Shown in pieces: positions 9,983 through 20,375 of a stretch of DNA of 35,739 nucleotides. This DNA is from Chara braunii (taxonomy: Eukaryota > Streptophyta > Charophyceae > Charales > Characeae): contig BFEA01000087.1 of NCBI GenBank assembly GCA_003427395.1, positions 1,318,962-1,354,700 of the forward strand. The letters are read 5' to 3'. A program made the translations under genes and the position numbers. The first letter of the stretch is position 1. Every line of letters starts with the position of its first letter. The notes under the pieces are model-generated. The model ran no database searches. It was not told the origin of the DNA and saw only the letters and a program-made list of their open reading frames with translations.

Positions 9983-11185
9983 TTAAACACAAGGTCTGAC
10001 CACACGTCCGTATCTTGTGACATACGGGGTTTCCCGCGGACGAGGTCGTGAACGAAAGCCATACATAGCATTCATAGATGATCCATACACATGGATCTGC
10101 GACTCGTCGACCGTTGCCTTCTCCGAAAACACCGACATGTATTTCATCCTGACAAACCCTCCTCGTCGTGCTAAGGAATTCCCTATACAGTCACGTATTT
10201 CAGACACCTTCTTTTCCACATCATCCCACAATGACAGAAAAACTCTCACCTGACCTGCTCTCACAAAGTCTGACCGCCCATCTGCATCTGGGCGAGACAT
10301 GACCGCCTTGAACTTGGATCCCTGAAGCACCATCTCGTTGCGCGACACAAGCATAACTGCATCCACAAGTTTTCCGCTTTTGCTTGAAGAAGCCACACAT
10401 AGCACTCTGGCGAAAGGACATCTGTCATCCGTCAACCGCACACAACAGTACGACAGAGCTTGTGGAGAAGTCCCTGCGCAACGGGGTGGGTAGTGTTCCA
10501 AGAATGAACAATAACGAGCGCAGTCCACCAACTCTTGCTTCCGCGAACTTCCCCAAGTTCGTGGCGAAGTTGTGATATACTCGCAGTGGAGGCGACGTAT
10601 GAAGCTGGTACGGAAGCGGACCAGTTTACCCTTATCGTCCAGGGTCTTTCGATGGAGGACACCAGCAGGCAGTGCAATGAGGCTCCCAAACTCCAATATG
10701 TTGGCAAACATGTAATGGCTTGCCCATGGGCAGGAACGCTCCATCACCTTCCAGTCATTTTCGTTCCATTTGTCGAGATGTCGGTTCATGTAAGGGACGA
10801 CGGTCGTCCATGGGTCGTCCTCGAAGTCGTTCTCGGGTGCATCGTCGATCCACGTTTGACCGTCATGATGCCGCAACGATCTCGCACAAGGTGGAAAGGG
10901 TTTCACTAAGCACATGTGCTTCTTGGGTGTCATGGCGATGCTTGTCGAAGGACTCGACGACATTAAACTCCCTGCAGAACACGAACACATGGATAGACAT
11001 ACGGAAGAGGAGACCGTCATAAACAATGTCGGTGAACGATAATTTCCCCGACAAGGCCCATACCCAGTTGTAACGACGTACACTTTTTTATCGGCGAAGC
11101 CCTTACAGAAGGCCGTCAATCGGAAATCGTCCAAAAAAAAGATTTTTCCACGTCGCATTGAAAAGCCCTTGCAGAAGGTCACCAA
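9983..11185 (-). CDS. Unrecognised protein of about 400 residues, possibly frameshifted near its N-terminus
   Basis: From about residue 110 to the end the minus-strand frame looks like real protein: WTTVVPYMNRHLDKWNENDWKVMER, then SLIALPAGVLHRKTLDDKG, and later SLWDDVEKKVSEIRDCIGNSLARRGGF. The N-terminal 40 residues contain two FCKGF/KGF repeats from a small DNA duplication (11090-11180). Between about 10863 and 11054 another minus-strand frame looks more natural (FTDIVYDGLLFRMSIHVFVFCREF), so a pair of frameshifts or an intron is likely there. I recognise no family. The basic, Arg-rich C-terminus (SRPRPRETPY) could bind nucleic acid. It has the same orientation as the DDE-like gene. No palindromes occur inside it, in contrast to the regions on both sides. 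Confidence 0.5.
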   Translation of the reverse strand: MVTFCKGFSMRRGKIFFLDDFRLTAFCKGFADKKVYVVTTGYGPCRGNYRSPTLFMTVSSSVCLSMCSCSAGSLMSSSPSTSIAMTPKKHMCLVKPFPPCARSLRHHDGQTWIDDAPENDFEDDPWTTVVPYMNRHLDKWNENDWKVMERSCPWASHYMFANILEFGSLIALPAGVLHRKTLDDKGKLVRFRTSFIRRLHCEYITTSPRTWGSSRKQELVDCARYCSFLEHYPPRCAGTSPQALSYCCVRLTDDRCPFARVLCVASSSKSGKLVDAVMLVSRNEMVLQGSKFKAVMSRPDADGRSDFVRAGQVRVFLSLWDDVEKKVSEIRDCIGNSLARRGGFVRMKYMSVFSEKATVDESQIHVYGSSMNAMYGFRSRPRPRETPYVTRYGRVVRPCV

Positions 11186-11640
11186 TCAAAAGTTCACCAA
11201 GCCAATGGAGTGTTTTCTAAAAGTCACGCAGGGACCCGTTCCAGAGCAGAGGCGGGATTTCCTAAAATTATCAAAACCCACGCCGTAAAGCACATTGAGA
11301 CGGACAGAACAGTCGGAGGAGCCCTCGTCCAACGGAACAGCACACCGACGCCGGACAGCCACATTACACCGCGTCATCTACAGAAGACGTTTTCGCACAG
11401 TCGGCATGACAAGTACTTTTCGCAGAGCCATGAAAGCACACACTCTACCTACCACGGTCATTCTGAATACGAGTTGAACAGAAGTGCAAGACAAAAGCTC
11501 ATCCAAGCCTACCGCACCGCCCCGGATCGGAGGTTCGGATCAATCCGAGCCACCCGCCAACAGAAGTCCTAGACAGAAGCTCATCCAAGCCCACCAATCC
11601 GTGGTTCGGATCAATCCGAGCAACCGCCCCGGAAAGATAG
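11186..11640. other. Spacer upstream of the minus-strand gene, with two palindromes
   Basis: No gene is seen. Two perfect copies TCGGATCAATCCGA lie at 11535-11548 and 11606-11619 in a short duplication of about 71 bp that shares AGACAAAAGCTCATCCAAGC-like sequence. Confidence 0.6.
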
Positions 11641-11643
11641 ACA

Positions 11644-12733
11644 TTAAATGGGTTGTCGTGCGACCATCCGTGGCTCGGATTAATGAACACGAGTGTCCAC
11701 CATCGGTTATTGTATGTTGCGTTCAGGATGCGTGGCGTGTGCCGCCGTTTTCCTTTCCCGACGAGACCTTCCATCACTGGGCGTGATACTCACCTCGGGA
11801 CTCCCGATGCGATGAGGGATGTGGTTCGAATTGATCCAAGCAATATCACACGTTCAGGAGTGACGCGGAACTTATATGTCCTGTGTGAGTATTGCACAAC
11901 CCAATGCGGAATAAATAAACACTGACAAAAGTCACCACTCTCGTCCGTCAGTCGTCTGTGGTTGTGGTTCGGATTCATCCGAGCTACAAACGAAGGTAAA
12001 AGCAGATTAAATGGGTTGTCGTGCGACCATCCGTGGCTCGGATTAATGCACATGAGTGCCCACCACCGGTTATTGTATGTTGCATTCAGGATGCGTGGCG
12101 TGTGCCGCCGTTTTCCTTTCCCGATGAGACCTTCCGTCACTGGGCGTGATATTCACCTCGGGACTCTCGATGCGATGAGGGATGTGGTTCGGATTGATCC
12201 GAGCTATATCACAAATTTAGGAGTGACGTGGAACTTATAAGTCTTGTGTGAGTATTGCACAACCCAATACAGAATAAATAATCACTGACAAAAGCCACGA
12301 CTGCCGTCCGTCAGTCGTCTGTGGTTGTGGTTTGGATTCATCCGAGCTACAAACGAAGGCAAAAGCAGATTAAATGGGTTGTCGTGCAACCATCCGTGGC
12401 TCGGATTAATGCACATGAGTGTCCACCATCGATTATTGTATGTTGCATTCAGGATGCGTGGCGTGTGCCGTCGTTTTCCTTTCCCGATGAGACCTTCCGT
12501 CACTGGGCGTGATACTCACCTCGGGACTCCCGATGCGATGAGGGATGTGGTTCGGATTGATCCGAGCTATATCACACCTTTGGGAGTGACGCGGAACTTA
12601 TAAGTCCTGTGTGAGTATTGCACAACCCAATGCGGAATAAATAAACATTGACAAAAGCCACGACTGTCGTCCGTCAGTCGTCTGTGGTTGTGGTTCGGAT
12701 TCATCCGAGCTACAAACGAAGGCAAAAGCAGAT
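11644..12733. repeat. 363-bp tandem repeat, three units, two or three palindromes per unit
   Basis: Units start at TTAAATGGGTTGTCGTGC at 11644, 12007 and 12370, exactly 363 bp apart, and the array ends at about 12733. Each unit carries a palindrome next to GATGTGGT (11826 degenerate, 12189, 12552), another next to TTGTGGTT (11969, 12332 with one change, 12695), and a left half-site CTCGGATTAATG (11675, 12038, 12401). 363 is divisible by three, so matching short frames recur in every unit. I take them as non-coding. Confidence 0.9.
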
Positions 12734-13777
12734 GGGGAGCTATCGGAGTCATGATTTCTAGAGATGTTTACTTCGAAAGCGATCCCCTGTGCCGTCGTTG
12801 TCCCTTCCACTGAGACATCGGAGGGACGCGGTTCCCGTTGAGACTTCCCACGAGCCGAGGGTTGTGGTTCGGATTCATCCGAACTACATCACACGTTCCG
12901 TAGTGAGGCGGAACAAAAACATCCAGCCTGAGAATTGCATAACCCCTCGTGGGAGACAAAGAACACCGACAAAAGTCATGAGTGGCGGGTTGTCATGGAC
13001 AGGGGGTCGCCTCAAAACTCTCGCTGGGGGGACGTTGCGTGAAAACAATTGGTCGGATGTAAGGGGGGCATAGTCATCCAACCACGGGCATCGCAAATGA
13101 CATCTACGATTGCCTTCATCCCGAGATCGGATGAATCCGAACTCCATCCAGAACAAGTGGCATGAACAACACTCTCCCACTGCAATCCCGAGAACGCCTC
13201 CCTAAGCTGCTCTGGAAAACAAGGCTGCGATTAATTGGACTCGAAATGTGATCGGCGTGGATCGAGAGCTGATCGTTCCACGAGGTCATTGTGCGCTCAT
13301 TCAGCTCAGATTTCGAGACTGCAGTCGTCGCGAGAATTGTCAACGTCAGAGTTCACCCAAAATGAATCTTGGCAAAGGGACGGGCTGCCGCATGGGCGGC
13401 AGTGCTGTGAAGTTTTCCTGTGGGCGCGATGGAACTTGTGAGCGCTAGTTCCATATCCAAAATGTTGCCGATGCGTGTCCGGCGTCTCGCGCCCGGTTGC
13501 GTGGAGGTTCCTCATTGCTAGCTGCGTGTGCGAGAACGGGCGATGAGACAGGGAACGTTCAAGACAACAAGAAAAAGATCTTGATGTCGTCCGCAACCGC
13601 GATAGACATGTCCAATCACCGAGTCGATCGGAAACGAGCTCGAAGTTGGCCCTTGGCGGTGGGATGTCGCGGGATCAGCGGTAATCTGGGTGGCTGCTGA
13701 ACGTTGTGGACTGTTGGCTGTGAGTGCGACACGGGCGATTCCTGTTGGAGGTGCGCGTTTGTCGTGAGGCTTCCAGC
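12734..13777. other. Non-coding stretch with two palindromes
   Basis: No convincing gene is seen. Perfect palindromes lie at 12869-12882 (TC centre) and 13127-13140 (GA centre). Confidence 0.5.
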
Positions 13778-13923
13778 TATCAGCGCTGCGATAACAGATC
13801 GTCCGATAGACGTCAACACTGGAGATGGATGGACGGGATCTTAAAGTCGATCGACACGCGTTTTTCAGTTGACGTCTCCGGTGTTGACATCTATCGGGTG
13901 ATGTGTTATCGCATCGTTGATGA
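13778..13923. repeat. Long imperfect inverted repeat (hairpin)
   Basis: The arm 13778-13825 pairs with 13875-13923. The inner 23 bases (13803-13825 against 13875-13897) match at 21 positions, and the outer part (TGCGATAAC against GTTATCGCA) extends the arm to about 48 bp. The loop is about 49 bp. Confidence 0.8.
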
Positions 13924-14342
13924 CGAGAGGGAGCAACGACGATGAAACTTCGTCCACGCGTCAGATGCAGTCGTTTGAGGCGTCCGACGATCTTGACTGC
14001 GAAAGCCGCAGGCCATTTCGAATTTCAGACATCATGCGGAAGATGGTGAAGTCAGCGTGTGTCAGTGGAAGGGAACTTTCGTGGTTGTGAGCTGCGGACA
14101 TCGTGGACTCAAGATCGCGCGCATGTCGACTTGTGCGTAATAGACGGAGCCGGCGGTGATGTAGAAGAATACTCGGACGACCGACTGCATTGCGATATCC
14201 TAAGTAGACTGGGGGAGGACGACCCGCGAGCCAGGGTCCAAGAAAGTGTACCAACAAGCGATATGGAGAACGCCAAGACTCGAGGGCGATGCGACTTTCT
14301 CCACGGGTCAGATGCGGTCGATGGAGGGCGCCAAGACTAGAC
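13924..14342. other. Non-coding stretch flanking the minisatellite
   Basis: No gene is seen. Sequence around 13975-14110 is repeated in diverged form at about 14530-14660 (GTGAAAGCCGCA, then TGATG..GTCAGCGTGTGTCA), so the minisatellite is flanked by a direct duplication. Confidence 0.5.
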
Positions 14343-14520
14343 GGCGATGTTGAGGATGCCATGCCAACAAGCGATGGTGAGGACGCCAACAAGCGATGGT
14401 GAGGACACCGACAAGCGATGGTGAGGACGCCAACAAGCGATGGTGAGGATGCCGACAAGCGATGGTGAGGACGCCAACAAACGATGTTGAGGACGCAAAC
14501 AAGCGATGTTGAGGACGCCA
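14343..14520 (+). repeat. 22-bp minisatellite, about eight units
   Basis: The unit AAGCGATGGTGAGGACGCCA plus two bases repeats every 22 bp (anchor GCGATG at 14371, 14393, 14415 and 14437 onward) with a few substitutions. The open minus-strand frames across it simply reflect a 66-bp coding periodicity. Confidence 0.95.
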
Positions 14521-15240
14521 AGACTCGAGGCCGATGACTGTGAAAGCCGCAAGCCATTGCCCGTCGCTGACGTCATGTGCAAGATGATGACGTCAGCGTG
14601 TGTCACTGCATGGGGTCTTCCGTCGTTGTGATCGGTGGGCGTCGTGCGCTCAAGATCGTGCGCGCGTGATTGGCGGAGCAGGTGGTGGCAAGAACAAGAC
14701 TTGCACGGTCGAAGGAGGGGAAGGGCAATGGGAAGAGGTGGGGCCTTGAAATGGTGAAGGGGTCGAGCAGGGGGCGTGGGCTTCTTAATGACCTGCGAGT
14801 CGACAAACGCCTCCAGCCAACACAAGAAAGCACAGCGCAAATGGGACGACGCGCAAGGTCTACAGTCGCGTGACGTTTTCGTTAGCGCCCCCGGCTATCG
14901 ACGATTGCTGGAAGAACGAGGGCCTGGATGAGCAAGGGGCCTGCGATATGATGCAGCCGACTTCGAGCGATGGCGGACGCATCGCAAAGGCAGCACACGG
15001 AAGAAATGACACCAGCGAACGGGTGTGACAGCCACCCCCATTTGTTTGGTGCCCGACAGGAGAACGGAGAGTGCAGTGAGCGGGGCTTGAGGGGCCCTTC
15101 TGCTGCCCACCGCAGGTACTGTCGCGTCGGGGGCTGTGACATCAGGCGGTCCCTTTTTTGACGGACCCTCCTCACGAAATCGCACGGTCCGAAACCGTCG
15201 CGGGAGGGCGGGCCGTGATTGCGAGAGGACTGGCCTTTTT
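14521..15240. other. GC-rich stretch without a recognised gene
   Basis: Several short overlapping frames exist on both strands, but none has a recognisable motif or a preferred frame. I see no gene here. Confidence 0.4.
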
Positions 15241-15242
15241 TC

Positions 15243-15411
15243 ACCGTGATATCGACGGTCCCAACGCATCATCTGGCACAAATTTTCCCGCCCACTTTTG
15301 ATTATCGGGGCCCACGCGGATTTTACCGTGATATCGACGGTTCCAACGCGTCATCTGGCGTGACTTTTCCCGCCCACTTTCGTTTTTTGGGCCCCGCGCG
15401 GATGTATCCGC
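15243..15411. promoter_or_regulatory. 83-bp duplication with two E2F-like sites
   Basis: CCGTGATATCGACGG starts at 15243 and again at 15326. Each unit contains CATCTGGC followed by TTTTCCCGCCC (15283-15293 and 15365-15375), which fits the E2F/DP consensus TTTSSCGC. A palindrome variant with both arms changed (GCGGATGTATCCGC, 15398-15411) follows immediately. E2F responsiveness is inference from the motif only. No downstream plus-strand gene is evident before the sequence gap. Confidence 0.35.
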
Positions 15412-15910
15412 CATTCGAATGACGGTGGCACCATTCCGCGAATTTGCAGGTGGGCATAGCAATCGTCCGAAGCAGCAGGCAATCGCAGGTGTCGCCAACC
15501 CTCACGGCCGAAAATGCCCGTCGCGGGCCCGGACCACCCGCCCTTGCCAGCGACACAGTCATCTCGTCGCCGAGGGGCACAGCCATCTCGTCCCAGTCTC
15601 CCCCGCCGTTTGGCTCGCTTCTCTCTCTCTCCCTCGTCGCCATATCCCTCGCCTCGCCAACTCCTTCGCGTCGCAATCTCCCACGTCTCCATTCGCGGTT
15701 TTGCCCTCTCACGCGTCGGCACCTCCCTTTTCGCGCGTCGCGACACGCGCCGTCGTATTGCGGTTTGAGATCATCAACCAAGTCGTCAGGGCCATTGTTT
15801 TCAACAACAGTTGTAAATCGAGGAAAGAAAAGGTGCGTTCTCTCTATCATTCTATCTCCCTTTCTCATCTCTCTCTGTCTCACTCCTCGTCTCTCTCTCT
15901 CTATTTGGCT
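15412..15910. other. Region before the CT run, no supported gene
   Basis: Two overlapping plus-strand frames are open here and run into the sequence gap. Their composition (Ser/Arg/Pro-rich, then Ser-Leu repeats from CT) gives no support for coding. Confidence 0.4.
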
Positions 15911-15914
15911 CTGC

Positions 15915-15971
<57 letters not shown>
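15910..15971 (+). repeat. (CT)n microsatellite at the gap edge
   Basis: An almost pure CT run leads directly into the undetermined bases. The assembly probably failed because of it. Confidence 0.95.
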
Positions 15972-16336
15972 NNNNNNNNNNNNNNNNNNNNNNNNNNNNN
16001 NNNNNNNNNNNNNNNNNNNNNNNNNNNNNNNNNNNNNNNNNNNNNNNNNNNNNNNNNNNNNNNNNNNNNNNNNNNNNNNNNNNNNNNNNNNNNNNNNNNN
16101 NNNNNNNNNNNNNNNNNNNNNNNNNNNNNNNNNNNNNNNNNNNNNNNNNNNNNNNNNNNNNNNNNNNNNNNNNNNNNNNNNNNNNNNNNNNNNNNNNNNN
16201 NNNNNNNNNNNNNNNNNNNNNNNNNNNNNNNNNNNNNNNNNNNNNNNNNNNNNNNNNNNNNNNNNNNNNNNNNNNNNNNNNNNNNNNNNNNNNNNNNNNN
16301 NNNNNNNNNNNNNNNNNNNNNNNNNNNNNNNNNNNN
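15972..16336. other. Assembly gap (365 N)
   Basis: All bases are undetermined. The true length of the giant element is therefore not exactly known. Confidence 1.
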
Positions 16337-16613
16337 GGTTTGCGTAGACCGTCAGAATGCCCACACATGTACGCGATCTGTAGTCGGGATTCGCGCGGTG
16401 GCGATTACATTGGGTTCAGTCGCCGCGAACGAGCAGTGTCGTGTGATCCAACAGGGATTTCTATCCGTGAGTCCGATATGTGATAGGGAGTCTATGACGT
16501 TCGGGGCCATTTGATCGTGACGTTTGATTGGGCTGTGTGATGAAGGCGGAGATCGCCTCTCTGTCGCTCTCTCTCTCTCTCGCTAACTCTTTATCTCTCT
16601 CTCTGTCTTTTAT

Positions 16614-16694
16614 CTCGTTCGTTTCATTGCGCTTGTCTGTGTCGTTCGCACAAAGTTAGCGAACGTAACTGACAAGCGCAGACAAACGAACGAG
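16614..16694. repeat. Hairpin, arms about 36 bp
   Basis: 16614-16649 pairs with 16659-16694 at about 30 of 36 positions, with a 9-base loop. It begins CTCGTTCGTTT and ends AAACGAACGAG. Confidence 0.8.
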
Positions 16695-16784
16695 ACAGAA
16701 CCAACAGCGTCGTGTTCCACCACCATCGTCGTCAGTTTTCTATCAGTGCCTCTATGTCGTGAATCTAGTTCCATTGGCGACTAC

Positions 16785-17771
16785 TCGCCCCGATCAGATG
16801 GCACACTCACACGTCCACGTGGCAGGTCCTGAACAAGCGTGGGCTCGCTGATGGATGNGGGGCTCTATGCGGCAACAAAATGTTGTCGAATAGAGCCCCG
16901 CACCCATCAGCGTGGCCACGCATGATCAGGACTTGACACGTGGACGTGTGTGCCGTCGTGTTTAACTACCATCTTCGTCCCCGTCGTTAGTTTGTCTTCA
17001 GCGCCTCTATTTCGTTTGTCTTATGCGTTGGCATGTTTCTTTCGCGAACTTACCTCGGGGTGCGTTTGCGGATCTCGTTCCATTGGCGACCACTCGCTGC
17101 GATTAGATGGCACAGCCAACGTCCACGTGTCAGTTCCTGAACAAGCGTGTGCACGCTGATGGACGCGAGGCTCTATGCGGCAGCAGAATGGATGCCAGGC
17201 TCCAATATAGCCCCGCACCCATCCGTGTGGCCACGCATGTTCACGACATGACATGCGGACGTGTGAGTGTGCCATCTGACCGGGGCGAGATGAAGGAGTT
17301 TCGGGAGCAAGAATGCATGCGTTTCATTGGCGATCACTCGCACCGATCAGATGGCACACTCAGACGTCCACGTGTCACGTCCTGAACAAGCGTGGCCACG
17401 CTGATGGATGCGCGGCTCTATGCGACAACGGGGCTCTATGCGGCAGAAGAATGGATCTGAGGCTCCAATATAGCCCCACACCCACCAGCGTGGCCACGCA
17501 TGTTCAGGACATGACATGCGGACGTGTGAGTGTGCCATCTGATCGGGGCGAGATGAAGGATTTTCAGAAGCAAGAATGCATGCGTTTCATTGGCGATCAC
17601 TCGCACCGATCAGATGGCACACTCAGACGTCCACATGTCACGTCCTGAACAAGCGTGGCCACGCTGATGGATGTGGGGCTCTATCTGATCGTCGCCACGC
17701 ATGTTCAGGAGCTGTCACGTGGACATGTGAGTGTGCCATCTGATCGGGGCGAGTGGTCACCAACGAAACGG
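16785..17771. repeat. Array of four foldback hairpins
   Basis: Four head-to-tail copies lie at about 16785-16956, 17081-17290, 17325-17551 and 17583-17771. Each is itself a long inverted repeat. The left arm runs TTGGCGA.CACTCG, CAGATGGCACACTC, ACGTCCACGTGTCA, CCTGAACAAGCGTGG, CGCTGATGGATG; the right arm is the reverse complement of these in reverse order. Arms are 70-90 bp and loops are short. Copy 4 shows the full symmetry, ending GCGAGTGGTCACCAACGAAACG in two blocks matching its own start. No frame here is credible. They resemble foldback elements or MITEs that have been amplified in tandem. Confidence 0.85.
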
Positions 17772-18680
17772 GACCCGCGAATGCAGCCCGAGAATGTTGC
17801 GACACGCCCTTCGAGATTGTGTCGTCACTTCAGATGTTTCCTTGAAGTGTTACTTGGTTGTCGTCAATATGTTGTCTCTCTCACGAACTGCGATATAAGG
17901 ATTTCAGTCGTATGTTGTCGAACATGAGAACATGGTTTCTCACGAATCGTGTCTCTTCTGGATTGCACATGGAGTTTCTTCACGCCGAATTAATTTTTAT
18001 TGCGCTCGGTTTCTTTATTTGTTTCTCGCGTAAGTCACGTCGTGCAGTTCGCTCGGCGTTCGGTTCTGTATCCATAAATTATCCTCCACACTCGTCGAAT
18101 TTTTTACATTTTTTGCCAATCTTCCTCTCGCCGACACGAACAATTTTTTCTTATATTTCTTTTGTGCCGTTTTATTAACGGGTCACATTGCGAATTCCAA
18201 AATGGACAACACCATCCACAGGATCTGCACATGGAGAGACAGAGAGCTAAAGACAGGCTCTCTCGCTGCGCATCCTCTCCTTGTCGATGTCTCTATCGAT
18301 CTTAGTCTCCCTTCCGTGTCTATGAGGGTTTTCTGCCTTTCTCCAATCTTTGTTTATCGCAGACAGTCGCTCAACCGATCTCAGGTTGGTCCCCCCGTGA
18401 ATGCAATCACAGATTAGTAATCCGAAGGCTGCTACGACAGATTCGAAGACACAGGAGGCGAACGCGAATTCAAATCTTTAAACCCTATCAAACCTCGCGT
18501 CAGCCGAACGCCGCGAGGAACCCTTCCGCTGACTTGGACACAGGACAGGACACGGAGCGATCAGATGCTCATAGGGTATTGTCGACGGCGACATGTTTGA
18601 CCAACCAGGAGGACGACAGCCCACCCTGTACATACCATCTTGTGGTGGCGCAACAGCTGACGTATCCGAATCACCCTTGT
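17772..18680. other. Non-coding stretch, nothing recognised
   Basis: Low-complexity T-rich and C/T-rich sequence is present, with short frames only and no palindrome of the TCGGAT family until 18686. Confidence 0.5.
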
Positions 18681-18685
18681 TAATT

Positions 18686-20130
18686 TCGGTTGCATCCGAG
18701 CCACAACCCACTAAAACTCACGGGGCGACCACAAACCGAGGCACCTCGGCGAAGTTCGGATTAATCCGAACCACACTGACGACAAATTTCGATTTGTCAC
18801 ATGCTCAGACGGTATTTACGACGCCGCAACGTCCCGATAAACGTGAACGACGAAATCACACGCTGTCAAAAGACCGTTCCGTCTCGGATTAATCCGAACC
18901 ACACCTCCGATAGGATAGGGTCCACCCTCTGCTCACAGGTCATTGAAGAAAACACGTCGTGCCGATGTCCTCCTCTTGTGATCGGCCTAATTCGGATGCA
19001 TCCGAGTCACAACGTCGGTCTTTCGACTCTGCCCAGTTCGGATGTGTCCGAACTACCACGCTATCTTCGTCTTCGACCATTTGCTCTACGAAGGGCAGTC
19101 TGATGACGAGGGTCAATGATGCCTCGGATTCACGCAACTAAAACGAGTCGAGATGGTTACGCTCGGTGGAAGAAAGACGAGCTCGAAACTTGTGCTGCGA
19201 CTACAGCAAACGTGTCTGTTGTTTGGATTGGGCGAGCAACAACCAACTAAAACTCACGACGACGACGATATCCCTCGTGATGACGCACAGATTGCAATGA
19301 CACACTACAGCAATCGCGGGGAGGTCCGGTGGGTGGTGGGGCAACAGCAAAGCGAAGCGCCTCAGCGAAGTCGGATTAATCCGAACCACACCGGTGGCAT
19401 TTTCAGATTTACCACATGCGCAGAGGGTATTGACGACGTCGCACGGTCTGATAAACTTGTACGTCGAAAGCACACGGTGTCGGCCCAACTTGTCGTGGTC
19501 GCACGTATCGGGACAGCCTCTGTCGAAATCGGATAAATCCGAGCCACAGACGTCTTAAACACTCAAGGACGAAGACACACCGTCCGAAATTCGGTTGGAC
19601 CCGACGACAGCTGGGGAATAACAGAAACTTGGATGGCTGGATGGGCGCCAACAGACCGTGGGGTCCATCTGCCCGTCCCCATCTCGGATTAATCCGAGCA
19701 ACATTTGCGAAGTTCAAATTCAACCGAACCGAACCTCCGGCAGGATAGGTTTAACCCAGTGCTCACAGGTCCGTGACGAAAACACGTGCTTTAGATGACC
19801 TCTTGTGGACGACCGTCTCTGGATCGCGCTGTTTGAATTCGGATGCATCCGAGTCACAACCGTTTATCGACTCGGAAGGACAAGAAAACTCGAGTTCGGT
19901 TTCGTACGGGCCGAAAGGGGGTGGTCCACACCGCTTTGGAGATCGGATTCATCCGAACTACAAAGGCGGACTTTACAATCCACTTGTCGACTTTGGATGA
20001 CAACGTATTCGTCTTCGTCTGCCGTATCAGCGTTCTAGGGCCTTCTTGCGAGGTTTTGCTTTTCCCGGTGCAGGTGCCTATGTGACATCGGTTTTTCGAC
20101 TGCGCCTACTTCGGATGCATCCGATCTATC
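18686..20130. repeat. Palindrome-rich block of diverged repeats
   Basis: Nine perfect TCGGAT-NN-ATCCGA copies (18756, 18884, 18992, 19371, 19529, 19684, 19839, 19943, 20111) and two near copies (18686, 19038) lie in 1.4 kb. The surroundings are themselves diverged repeats. CAACC.ACTAAAACTCACG occurs at about 18710 and 19240. The segment from CTCCG.AGGATAGG through GCTCACAGGTC, AAAACACGT and the GC-centred palindrome occurs at about 18904-19010 and 19733-19857. No gene is seen. Confidence 0.8.
19150..19250 (+). pseudogene. Duplicated fragment of the first exon of the ParB-like gene
   Basis: Sequence from GGTGGAAGAAAGACGAGCTC through ACTACAGCAAACGTGTCTG to TGGGCGAGCAA closely resembles 20488-20562, inside the N-terminal coding part of the gene starting at 20376. 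It has no continuation into the rest of that gene, so it is a partial duplicate. Confidence 0.7.
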
Positions 20131-20375
20131 CCGCGGTCTTCGTTTTCGACCATTCATTCTCTTAAGGGCAGTGTGACGAGGATGCCTCACAATGCCTTTG
20201 ATTCATCCGAAACGTGCAGGCTTGTGGACCACTGTCGTCGAACTATGACTGAACTTCGTTCTTTTGGAGTCCGAGTGACCGATAACAGAATACGTGTTGT
20301 GGGTCGTGGTTGATGTTGGGACGTGCTAACTGTTCTGAGTGAATGTGGGTTCATTTCCTTCGTGTGTTTCAGGGA

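Noticed and set aside
11644-12733. CRISPR-like array
   Set aside because: Units of 363 bp are whole tandem repeats without unique spacers, and there are no cas genes.
11499-12752. Small repeated frames with RMRGVCRRFPFP or similar peptides
   Set aside because: They recur because the 363-bp unit is a multiple of three. They are found on both strands with no family resemblance.
13961-14840. Minus-strand proteins with repeated VGVLTIACWRPHHR-like peptides
   Set aside because: They are translations of the 22-bp minisatellite and flanking duplicates, present in several frames at once.
15419-16514. Plus-strand proteins of more than 350 residues
   Set aside because: Both frames run through the undetermined bases and a CT repeat, so the open length is artificial.
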